Assembly: GCA_934778205.1 (NCBI GenBank)
Contig: CAKVOD010000005.1
Location: 70,166-134,165, forward strand
Source: an uncultured Clostridia bacterium
GTDB taxonomy: Bacteria; Bacillota; Clostridia; Christensenellales; UBA1242
DNA: 64,000 bases
Direction: 5' to 3'
Part shown: piece by piece, positions 43,649-51,386 of the stretch
How positions within the stretch are numbered: the first letter of the stretch is position 1
Layout of the letters: every line of letters starts with the position of its first letter
The notes under the pieces: generated by a model
The model's database searches: none
What the model was told of the DNA's origin: nothing
The model's input: only the letters and a program-made list of their open reading frames with translations
Made by a program: the position numbers and the translations under genes

Positions 43649-44908
43649 TTATTCGAGGGTAAATTCAACGCCACCGAGGTGGACAGTGTCGCCCACTTTA
43701 GCGCCTCGGTCATAGAGTGCGTCTTCAATGCCTTCGTCCTTGATTCGTTTATTGAAATATGCAAACGATTCATAGTCATACAGGTTGACACCACGGACAA
43801 TATTATCAATCAAACTACCTTCAACGACAAATGAGCCGTCATCTTCACGCGTGATTGTATATGTCAGTTCTTGCACGGCGTCAAAGTCAAACGCTTCCGT
43901 TTTCTCAGGTTCAATTGCAGGGAGATTTGCAAGTTTTTTGAACACTTCACGCAAAAGTTCGTCAATTCCTTTGTGCGTGAATGCGGATATTTCAATGCAA
44001 GGTAGGCTTACCTTTTTCTTAAATTCCTCTATCGGCTCGCGATTGTCGCCGAGCATATCACACTTGTTCATTGCGACTATTTGCGGACGTTCGGCAAGTT
44101 TTTCACTATACGATTTCAATTCATCATTGATTTTGACAAAGTCGTCATATGGGTCGCGCCCTTCACTGCCTGCAATATCAATGACGTGCACTAATATGCG
44201 CGTGCGCTCAATGTGGCGCAAAAACTCGTGACCAAGTCCAGCACCTTCACTCGCTCCCTCGATTAGCCCCGGAATGTCCGCGACAACGCAAGTTTTTTCA
44301 TAATACTTCACGACGCCTAGATTTGGCGCTAATGTCGTGAAATGATAATTCGCAATCTTTGGTTTCGCATCACTAATTGCAGAAAGTAATGTAGATTTCC
44401 CGACATTAGGAAACCCGACTAACCCGACATCTGCAATTGTTTTTAGTTCCAAAACGACTTCTTTTTCTTCAGTCAAAAAGCCTTTTTGCGCAAAATTTGG
44501 CGCTTGACGGCGCGATGTTGCAAAGTTTTGATTGCCCTTGCCACCATTTCCGCCGTGCAAAAGCGTGAATTTTTGCCCTTCTTCAAACATATCAACAATA
44601 ACTTTGTCGCTTTCCGCGTCTTTGACCACGCAACCGCACGGAACTTTTATGATAACGTCCTTTCCGTCTCCGCCTGTGCAGTGATTGTTGCCACCACACT
44701 CGCCGTTGCCCGCGCGAAAATGTTTTTGGAACTTGAAATCAACAAGTGTATTGACATCTCGACTTGCAAGCAAAATTATGTCGCCACCACGCCCGCCGTC
44801 ACCGCCGTCTGGGCCTCCGTTTGTTGTGAATTTATCTCTATAAAACGAAACTTTGCCGTCTCCGCCATTGCCCGCTTTTACTACTATTTTTGCTCTATCT
44901 ACAAACAT
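43649..44908 (-). CDS. obgE: GTPase ObgE/CgtA
   Basis: Ribosome-associated GTPase. The glycine-rich Obg fold (KAGNGGDGKVSFYRDKFTTN, GGDGGRGGDI, HGGNGGKGNQNF) is followed by the G domain (GFPNVGKST, ADIPGLIEGA, NKCD, ISAFTHKGI). A C-terminal OCT domain follows (REDDGSFVVEGSLIDNIVRG). Start MFVDRAKI at 44908 fits the family. An ideal AAAGGAGG lies ~35 bases upstream, beyond a gcgcgc..gtgcgtgc hairpin, instead of close to the ATG. A GTG four codons earlier is the alternative start. Confidence 0.95.
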   Translation of the reverse strand: MFVDRAKIVVKAGNGGDGKVSFYRDKFTTNGGPDGGDGGRGGDIILLASRDVNTLVDFKFQKHFRAGNGECGGNNHCTGGDGKDVIIKVPCGCVVKDAESDKVIVDMFEEGQKFTLLHGGNGGKGNQNFATSRRQAPNFAQKGFLTEEKEVVLELKTIADVGLVGFPNVGKSTLLSAISDAKPKIANYHFTTLAPNLGVVKYYEKTCVVADIPGLIEGASEGAGLGHEFLRHIERTRILVHVIDIAGSEGRDPYDDFVKINDELKSYSEKLAERPQIVAMNKCDMLGDNREPIEEFKKKVSLPCIEISAFTHKGIDELLREVFKKLANLPAIEPEKTEAFDFDAVQELTYTITREDDGSFVVEGSLIDNIVRGVNLYDYESFAYFNKRIKDEGIEDALYDRGAKVGDTVHLGGVEFTLE

Positions 44909-45009
44909 ATTCTTTCGCACGCACTTTTTGCGCGCTCCAACCTCCTTTATTTATTTTACGTTTTTTTGGATTTACCTTTAATTTTATATATGTTAAACTT
45001 TTATATTAT

Positions 45010-45512
45010 GGAATACTAGCGCGGTCAAGTAAGATGAGTACCCCAAAATAATTTGCTTCCCCTTCCGGGAGATTTCTCCACTGCAGCGAAAATTGCATTT
45101 CCGCTTTCGGTCGAAATGACAACCGAAGAGTGCCTTACCAGAAATAACAAGGTTTACTTATTTATACGCGACGCACAACTATGCACCATTGTAACACAGT
45201 CAACATACTAAAATAATAGTGACGGTGTTCCATCACCCGCGAACAAACTTATCTAGAAAATACAAACGAAAGTCGCCCGCGAAAGTAACTGACGCATAGG
45301 AACAGTCCCCATAGCCACAGGGCTATCCCCGCCCGAAGTCACAAGTTATTAGAAATCACAAAGTCTACAGCCCGCGAAAGCAACTTTCGTGTAGGAACAG
45401 TACCTGTAGCCGTGCGCCCGCGAGAACAAAAGCAAGTGAATAAAATTGACTTTGCCGCCCGCGAAAGTAACTGACGCGTAGGAACAGTACCCACAGCCGT
45501 GCGCTATCGCAC
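45010..45512. repeat. REP element and dispersed hairpin repeats between obgE and the SDR gene
   Basis: It opens with ctagcgcggtca, continues with a REP core at ~45060-45122 (ccccttccgggagatttctcc .. ggtcgaaatgac), then three diverged units. These carry cgcgaaagtaactgacgc and taggaacagtacc, with hairpins ATAGCC-ACAG-GGCTAT (45311-45326) and GTGCG-CTAT-CGCAC (45499-45512). The last overlaps the SDR stop codon by one base. No gene in the interval. Confidence 0.8.
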
Positions 45513-46363
45513 TAGTCGAAGTATTTAAGTTTGGATATCTTTTCGCTAAGCACCCAAAATTTTTCGCACAAGTCCTTGTTGGCACAAACCGCAGGCGCCG
45601 ATATCGGCTTTGACGCCTTGTAGCAAACCCCGCCACGTGACTTATCATTGACAGTCGCAATAATTGTGTTCATCAAAACATCAAATTCTGTCGGCTTGTT
45701 GAAGATTCGCGCAAACTTGCCTTGTGGTTTCTCCTCGTCAAGTTCTTCATCCGTTGCCACATCGCGCGTCTCATAAAGAATCGCACGAACTGGTTTTTCG
45801 CCCACATTCAGCACCCCATTAATATAACCCGCCATCATAGCGTTTGCAAACTTGCATTGTCTAATCGCGCTTTGCGGGTCGTATGCCCTCTCACGATAAA
45901 TGTCAGCCATATTGATGCCCACCAACTGATTTTGTGGCAACGTCGGCAAAATAACGCGACTGTCCTTTTCGTTTTGCAAAAAATCAAGCAACGACTCAGC
46001 AAGGAAAATGTTTGTCAAATAATTCTCCATAAATGTTCGCTCAATTTTATCCTCATTGAACTTGAACTCAGGATACACGCGCTCTTGATTGCAAAGTATT
46101 GCGTAAATTCCGTTAAACTTATACTCTGTCGCAAGCAAGCGAATGTTCAAAACTACTTGTCGCAACGAACGTATGCTGTCATACGAACCTACAAATGTTT
46201 CAATTTGCGCAAAATCATAGCGGTGCGTAACCGTCTTTTTGATGAACTCGCTCTCCTTTGCGTCGCGCGCAATTGCAATGACAAAATATCCCTCGCGACA
46301 TAATTCTGAAACCATATCAATACCAAATGCCCTCGTGGCATCCGTCACTATCACTACTTTCAT
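45512..46363 (-). CDS. SDR-like Rossmann protein with degenerate motifs
   Basis: 283 residues resembling short-chain dehydrogenases of the retinol-dehydrogenase type. The N-terminal VVIVTDATRAFGIDMVSELC replaces the usual TGxxxGIG glycines, and YAILCNQ stands for the NNAG position. The catalytic YxxxK region reads AYDPQSAIRQCKFANAMM, with the Tyr-Lys spacing lost. NAD(P)-dependent catalysis is therefore doubtful; it may be a structural or binding relative. The stop codon abuts a hairpin repeat. Confidence 0.65.
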   Translation of the reverse strand: MKVVIVTDATRAFGIDMVSELCREGYFVIAIARDAKESEFIKKTVTHRYDFAQIETFVGSYDSIRSLRQVVLNIRLLATEYKFNGIYAILCNQERVYPEFKFNEDKIERTFMENYLTNIFLAESLLDFLQNEKDSRVILPTLPQNQLVGINMADIYRERAYDPQSAIRQCKFANAMMAGYINGVLNVGEKPVRAILYETRDVATDEELDEEKPQGKFARIFNKPTEFDVLMNTIIATVNDKSRGGVCYKASKPISAPAVCANKDLCEKFWVLSEKISKLKYFD

Positions 46364-46442
46364 TTTCTTTGCTACCCCTATTAATGTTTAATTCCTTTTT
46401 TGTTTTTTATTTATTCAATTTTTGTTAAATTTGATAACTAAC

Positions 46443-47447
46443 TCAGTCTTTTTTCGGCAATTTTGGCTTTGCTGGCGTTTTTGGTGGCGCGCTTGGCTTT
46501 TTCGGCAGTGAAATGTCGCTTGCAACCGATGTGTGCGCGCGGGCGGTTGCTGAATCAATTGCGCTTGAACCCTCACTCGTCATCGACTGTTGCTGTGGCG
46601 CCTCTTTGATTTGACTTGCGTTGTACTTCGCGTTAGACGCAATGCGCATTTTTTCGCGCTTATAACTGTGAAAAATTTGTAAAATGACAATCAGCAAAAC
46701 CACACTCAAAATAATGCCAACAATCATAATTATAAGCCCTGTACTGCTTTGTGGATTGCCTACATTCATCACAAAAATGAACCCGTCACTGTCCGCGTCA
46801 ATAGTCAACAAGCAGTTTGTGCCAGCACTTGTTTTGCCGTTTTCTCTACACGAAATATTTTTGCCGACAAATGTTCTTGTGTCGATTTCATCAAATAAAT
46901 CATACGAACCGTTGACAATTGCGCTTTCCGTCGTCGCGTCTGTTTTGACAAAAATCGCGCGATATGAATCTTTGGCATTTTTTGCATTGCCTGAAACTGT
47001 TATTTCCATTTCAACACTTGTCAAATCTGAAAAATCGGTCATTCGCGCACCGTCCTCAGTCAGCGAAAACTGCATCAATCCCATAACAAAGTAACTTTTG
47101 TCAAATGCCGACTTTGCATACTTTTCAACTTTACTGACGACTGAACTTTTTAACTTTTCATTGACTTCAATTTCGCTACCTGCAATTATTGCGTAATCCA
47201 TATGAATGTTCGATACATCATTGCGGTTGAAGTTGGCGCAAAATGAAGCGTCACCCACTGTTTTCACTTGTCGCACTGAAATTTCGCTTGCACGCAAACC
47301 GTTTGCCTGAACATTATTGTTTGCATTTTTGTTGTCAAAAATTCCTAAACCTACAAAAGACGCCCCTACAAACACCCACGTGCACACCACTAGCCACGCA
47401 AACATATTGACAATTTTATGTATATGGCTTTTTACCTTGTTCGACAT
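46443..47447 (-). CDS. Double-membrane-span surface protein, 334 aa
   Basis: Not recognised. One N-terminal membrane segment (MFAWLVVCTWVFVGASFVGL), an external region of ~190 residues, a second span (LIIMIVGIILSVVLLIVILQ) and a cytosolic Pro/Lys-rich tail (PPKTPAKPKLPKKD). The layout parallels the proteins at 51387-53276 and 55016-58117. The ATG at 47447 has AGGAGA ten bases upstream. Confidence 0.75.
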   Translation of the reverse strand: MSNKVKSHIHKIVNMFAWLVVCTWVFVGASFVGLGIFDNKNANNNVQANGLRASEISVRQVKTVGDASFCANFNRNDVSNIHMDYAIIAGSEIEVNEKLKSSVVSKVEKYAKSAFDKSYFVMGLMQFSLTEDGARMTDFSDLTSVEMEITVSGNAKNAKDSYRAIFVKTDATTESAIVNGSYDLFDEIDTRTFVGKNISCRENGKTSAGTNCLLTIDADSDGFIFVMNVGNPQSSTGLIIMIVGIILSVVLLIVILQIFHSYKREKMRIASNAKYNASQIKEAPQQQSMTSEGSSAIDSATARAHTSVASDISLPKKPSAPPKTPAKPKLPKKD

Positions 47448-47546
47448 TGTTATACTATCTCCTATTTTTAGATTATAGCACATTCGTCCTTATTTTCAAA
47501 CCATTTTACTTAGACTACATTTATTTCGCAAAAATTTTACAACAAA

Positions 47547-47577
47547 AAAGGCTAAACCTAAGTGAGGTTTAGCCTTT
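47547..47577 (-). terminator. Terminator of rpsT
   Basis: A 13-bp perfect stem AAAGGCTAAACCT/AGGTTTAGCCTTT with a 5-nt loop, continuing into a run of T on the minus strand, 14 bases past the stop. Confidence 0.85.
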
Positions 47578-47591
47578 CTCAAATCAAACAA

Positions 47592-47861
47592 TTATTTTGC
47601 ACTTGTAGCGTTGTATTCTCTTGTGAGTGCGGAAACTTTACGACTAGCAGTGTTCTTGTGATATACGCCGTCAAGTCTAGCAGAGTCAATCAAAGAAACG
47701 CAGTTTCTCAAAAGTTCTTCAGCCTTTTTCATATCACTTTCAGTGAGTGCTGTTCTAAACTTTTTTATTTCCGTTGCAATACGAGCTTTTTTTGATTTGT
47801 TTTGCATTCTTTCCTCGTTGGAAATCAAAATTCTTTTTTCTTGAGATTTAATATTTGCCAC
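47592..47861 (-). CDS. rpsT: 30S ribosomal protein S20
   Basis: Primary 16S rRNA-binding protein. From a GTG start at 47861 the 89 residues begin (V)ANIKSQEKRILISNEERM and continue with the helical KARIATEIKKFRTAL of S20. GGAGGT lies four bases before the GTG, which is why this start is chosen over the ATG four codons upstream. It is monocistronic, with its own promoter and strong terminator. Confidence 0.93.
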   Translation of the reverse strand: MANIKSQEKRILISNEERMQNKSKKARIATEIKKFRTALTESDMKKAEELLRNCVSLIDSARLDGVYHKNTASRKVSALTREYNATSAK

Positions 47862-47925
47862 GATGACCTCCATAAAAATTGTTATTTTCTTAGATTAAAG
47901 GTATTAATCCTTTTTAAACTTAAAT

Positions 47926-47954
47926 AGTTTAGCATATTTATCAAAAATTTGCAA
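47926..47954 (-). promoter_or_regulatory. Probable rpsT promoter
   Basis: TTGCAA (47949-47954), 17-base spacer, TAAACT (47926-47931) on the minus strand, about 65 bases upstream of the start. Confidence 0.4.
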
Positions 47955-48024
47955 GTGATTTTCGAAAAATTATCATTATTGTGTTTTCTTTTCGCACTAT
48001 TGATATATTTCTGTAAAAATTGTA

Positions 48025-48505
48025 CTATTTAGAATAGATGTTGATGTAATTCTTTTTACATTTTTTTGCATATTGAAGTGCTGTACGTGCACCGCTTTTC
48101 TCCTTGTCATTTCCTACGTAAAATACTAAAAAATCGCTACAATCAATCAGGGCTCTATTTCTAAAGAAAATACGATTTTTCCAATAATCAAAAAAAAACT
48201 GAGGTACTCCAATCTTTCATAATCCCCATTTTTTAGCCAATTTGGTCTTTTTGATACTCTTAAATGTCTTTCATCCCAAAGACATAAAACCCTCTCAATC
48301 TTTAGATTGTATTTATTTTTTAAGTCAGTAACAACCTGCCAGCATAACTCATCAAATTCGCCCACCCCCCCCCCCCAAACCATACTTCTTCAATGCCCAA
48401 ATTATTAATAATATCATAAAACAAAAAATGCAAACTTTTTTTTAATAAGTCAACCTCTTTGACTTCCCTGTGTCCAAACACGGAACATATCTTGACTGAT
48501 TTCAT
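48025..48505 (-). pseudogene. SLOG-family gene broken at G12 and T9 homopolymers
   Basis: Three overlapping frames together spell one SLOG protein of about 160 residues. Frame one: MKSVKICSVFGHREVKEVDL to EEVWFGGGG. Frame two: VGEFDELCWQVVTDLKNKYN to YERLEYLSFF. Frame three: DYWKNRIFFRNRALIDCSDF to KKNYINIYSK, stop at 48025. The first junction is a G12 run (13 would be in frame) in the glycine loop before GEFD; the second is a T9 run (10 needed). As given it is non-functional. It may be phase-variable or decayed. There is no clear SD; the neighbouring XRE gene is divergent. Confidence 0.7.
48365..48376 (-). repeat. G12 homopolymer in the SLOG gene
   Basis: Twelve G on the coding strand encode the glycine-rich loop FGGGG. 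One more G would continue into VGEFDEL. It is the only one of the four long G-tracts that lies inside a conserved domain. Confidence 0.85.
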
Positions 48506-48542
48506 ACTTTATATATATAACATAATATGAGAATAAAATCAA

Positions 48543-48626
48543 CCATTTACGTGTAATAAGTTTTGATAAATAATCATTTTATGGGAATAATTACCAATAA
48601 AAACCATATACAATATCCGTAAATGG
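48543..48626. promoter_or_regulatory. Split inverted repeat between the SLOG and XRE genes
   Basis: CCATTTACG (48543-48551) and CGTAAATGG (48618-48626) are exact inverted copies 66 bases apart. The second overlaps the SD of the XRE gene. This suggests binding by a dimeric regulator, possibly XRE autoregulation. Confidence 0.45.
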
Positions 48627-48634
48627 AGAATATT

Positions 48635-49039
48635 ATGAGCAAAAATTGTATAACTGAAGATGAAATACTTTATAGAATAGGTTATTTCCAAAATAAAAGG
48701 AATATTTCATCATATGAATTAGGTCAGAGATTAGGTCACACAAAGGGTTATTTTTATAGAATAGAGAATAAAGAAATAACTTTGACAACCAAAATGTTAG
48801 TGGAAATATTAGAGATATTAGATATTTCAAGTGAAGAATTTTTTTATAGTGACTTTGAGAACTATCAACAACACAAAGATATTATAGAATCATTACAGTA
48901 TCTTTCCACTGACGAAATTGACTTGATGAAATTGCAACTAAAACAAAAGATAAAGTCTAGAAAAATCAAAAAAGCAGATTATAAAGTTGTTGTTAAAGTT
49001 AAGCCTATTCACAAAACAAATAAAAACGAAGATAATTGA
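48635..49039 (+). CDS. XRE-family transcriptional regulator
   Basis: 134 residues. The N-terminal HTH is seen in YFQNKRNISSYELGQRLGHT and GYFYRIENKEITLTTKMLVE with EILDISSEEFF, the standard XRE fold. The C-terminal ~60 residues are basic and helical. The ATG at 48635 has GGAG six bases upstream; an earlier in-frame ATG overlaps that SD. It is divergent from the broken SLOG gene and ends five bases from murI's 3' end (convergent). Confidence 0.85.
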   Translation: MSKNCITEDEILYRIGYFQNKRNISSYELGQRLGHTKGYFYRIENKEITLTTKMLVEILEILDISSEEFFYSDFENYQQHKDIIESLQYLSTDEIDLMKLQLKQKIKSRKIKKADYKVVVKVKPIHKTNKNEDN

Positions 49040-49044
49040 TAAAT

Positions 49045-49704
49045 TCACAATTCAAACAATGGAAAAATTTGGCGGGCGACGGCACGCGACGGCTCATAAA
49101 GGCGGGCGTTTGGAAAAAGTGACAAAATATGCGGGGCAAGAAAATTGTAGTGCGTACATCCAAGCACTATATTTTTTATATTATGACAAAGATATGGTGC
49201 GAAAAGGTGGCGCGTGATGCGCAAAAGATATTGGGCATCGTCAATGTGTGCGTCAATTTTACGCGCAATAGTTGTCAGCGGTAAAAAATAGATTTTATCA
49301 TTGTTGATATAGGAGCGCACATATGCAGAATAAAAATATGTTGCAGTTGTTGTAAGCACAAGCGTATTTTCTTTTGTCGCGACGGCTTGTTTGATTGCAG
49401 GCTCGACACCGACAAATTTTGTTGACGGAAAACGCGCACGCAACGTTTTTATTGCGCACGCGGTGGCGGTGTTGCACGCCAAAACAAAAATATCAATTCC
49501 ATATGTTTTCAACAATTTTTCAACATTGCGACACATTAAGTCACAAATTGCGTTGCGTGTTTTTGAACCATATGGGCTATGGAAAAAATCGGCAAAATAA
49601 AATAACTGCAACTGGGTTTCGCAATTGTTTTTTGCAAGCAAATGACAAAAAGAAAGATAGGTTGCATACCCGCCGACCCCACTATCCATAAAACAAATAT
49701 TCAT
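49045..49704 (-). CDS. murI: Glutamate racemase (short form)
   Basis: Makes D-glutamate for peptidoglycan. FMDSGVGGYATY, PYGSKT, the first catalytic Cys in VLACNTATA, VGVEPAIK, and the second Cys in LGCTHYNFL are all present. At 219 residues it is ~45 shorter than usual, mainly by lacking C-terminal residues and loop lengths. It starts ten bases after the ddl stop, so ddl-murI form a cell-wall pair. Confidence 0.92.
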   Translation of the reverse strand: MNICFMDSGVGGYATYLSFCHLLAKNNCETQLQLFYFADFFHSPYGSKTRNAICDLMCRNVEKLLKTYGIDIFVLACNTATACAIKTLRARFPSTKFVGVEPAIKQAVATKENTLVLTTTATYFYSAYVRSYINNDKIYFLPLTTIARKIDAHIDDAQYLLRITRHLFAPYLCHNIKNIVLGCTHYNFLAPHILSLFPNARLYEPSRAVARQIFPLFEL

Positions 49705-49713
49705 TGTCTTGCC

Positions 49714-51252
49714 TCACAAATTCGTTTCAAAATAGTATGACTTTTTAGCACGCTCTTTATGTGCTTTGTACGCTTCAATTATGAGTGAATCGACAAATGC
49801 GGAAATGTCCTCATCCCACAAATAATAAGCGAGTGACCCCGGTATTGAATTTATTTCGTTGACAAAAATTTCATAGTTGCGACCAACCAAATAATCAACG
49901 CGGACAACGCTTGTGCAATCAAATTTTTTATAGAGTGCACACGTTGTTTTTTGAATATCGTTGATTACAAATTCTGGAACAGAATGCTCTGTCAGTTTGA
50001 CAAAATTTTGCGCGTTTTCACAATTTGCGCGAGCGCTTTTAATGCTATCATCATTTTTGTTTGACTGCGTTACTTCGCTTTCATTGTTGCCGATTTCACA
50101 CCAAATATTTTGCAAAACACCATATGCGTTTTTGAGCGTATCAAGTGGCGGAACACTCTCTACAATGTCCTCGTTTTCGCTATGTAAAAACTTTGTCATT
50201 TTAATAATATTTTCTAAATTTGACTGAAATTTATCATCAAAACGCTCAATTTTTGCGTTTTTTTCAATATTTTGAGGCTTTTTTTGCTCAATTTTTGTAT
50301 TTTTATTTTTTACGCTAACTTTTTTGCTACCCTTTTCTCCGCTCAAATATTTGTCACTAAATGTCAAAAAACGCGCGTGCTTGATAGGTTCTTCGCAACG
50401 CGATGCGATAATTTTATCGCCGATTTTTTGCGCGGAACAATTAATCTCTATGAAGTCATCAATCATTTTTTCGCACAAAATTTTGTTGTCAAATTTGAAC
50501 GCAAAATCAAGTGACGACATTAGTTCCCCCACATTTTCGCAGGTACAAATTCCTATACTACTACCCAAGTTTGCGGGTTTTATTATCATAGGAAAACCGA
50601 TTTTTGCGAGCGCTTGCAAAATCGCTTTTGTGTCAGCATTCAGTTTTTCATTTGCAAGAATTTCATCAAATTTTGTAACTTTATCATTAAGGGCAAGCGT
50701 GATTTTTAAGTCGACCAAATCACCCGCTTTGATGACGCAATAATCGGGCGTTTTGAACCCGCTTGCAGTAAACACATCTTTCATAAATTCTTTGTCAAGA
50801 GTCACACTCAATGATGTTGGATTAAAACTCGTACAAGCAATGTTGCACAATGAAAATAGATGCGCAAGTGTTCCGTCCTCACAGTTTTGCCCGTGTGCGC
50901 AAACAACCGCAACGTCTGCGCGGAAAAGTGCTTTACCCTTCTCGCTCCAAATATTTTGCGAGTTTGTGGAAAGTTTGACTTTCAACCCTTGCGCGTGTTC
51001 TTTGTACTCTTTAACTGACAAATCTTTTGGCATCAAATAAAAATCGCCATTCAAACTTTGGTATAAAACAAATATGTTATATTTTTTTAACTCAACATTT
51101 GCAATGATTTGCGCCGTCAAAATTGAAATGTCGTGTTCAAAACTTTTTCCGCCACACACAACAAGCACATTTGTTGCAAACTCTTTTTTTGCTAATTTTA
51201 CCTTGCTTAGTATATCTTTTTTTGTGGTTTCCCCCACCATTTCATATTTCAT
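49714..51252 (-). CDS. ddl: D-alanine-D-alanine ligase with large insertion
   Basis: ATP-grasp ligase joining two D-Ala. VLVVCGGKSFEHDISILTAQ, the ATP-binding FPMIIKPANLGSSIGI, the lid EEPIKHARFLTFSDKYL and the C-terminal VRVDYL..NEINSIPGSLAY are conserved. Between the lid and the C-terminal part lies an insertion of ~130 mostly polar residues (from KKVSVKNKNTKIEQKKPQN to VKLTEHSVPE), raising length to 512 from about 350. The ATG at 51252 has GAGG eight bases upstream; a GTG three codons earlier overlaps that SD. Confidence 0.92.
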   Translation of the reverse strand: MKYEMVGETTKKDILSKVKLAKKEFATNVLVVCGGKSFEHDISILTAQIIANVELKKYNIFVLYQSLNGDFYLMPKDLSVKEYKEHAQGLKVKLSTNSQNIWSEKGKALFRADVAVVCAHGQNCEDGTLAHLFSLCNIACTSFNPTSLSVTLDKEFMKDVFTASGFKTPDYCVIKAGDLVDLKITLALNDKVTKFDEILANEKLNADTKAILQALAKIGFPMIIKPANLGSSIGICTCENVGELMSSLDFAFKFDNKILCEKMIDDFIEINCSAQKIGDKIIASRCEEPIKHARFLTFSDKYLSGEKGSKKVSVKNKNTKIEQKKPQNIEKNAKIERFDDKFQSNLENIIKMTKFLHSENEDIVESVPPLDTLKNAYGVLQNIWCEIGNNESEVTQSNKNDDSIKSARANCENAQNFVKLTEHSVPEFVINDIQKTTCALYKKFDCTSVVRVDYLVGRNYEIFVNEINSIPGSLAYYLWDEDISAFVDSLIIEAYKAHKERAKKSYYFETNL

Positions 51253-51307
51253 ATATGCCACCTCTACACTAAACTACTATATGAAACACCCCACCTCACT
51301 TGTGAAA

Positions 51308-51361
51308 AAAGAAAACATATTGTTTGCCATTCTTCAAGCGTTTGGTTTATATGTTTTCTTT
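51308..51361 (-). terminator. Terminator of the 51387 gene
   Basis: A 13-bp perfect stem AAAGAAAACATAT/ATATGTTTTCTTT around a 28-nt loop, continuing into T on the minus strand, about 25 bases past the stop. Confidence 0.65.
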
Positions 51362-51386
51362 GATTTATCATTCGCAATACTTTTGC

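Noticed and set aside
43203..43715. Long plus-strand open frames across the tandem repeats
   Set aside because: They run through 92-bp non-coding repeats in two frames, have no SD and give repeat-shaped, Phe/Leu/Cys-rich products.
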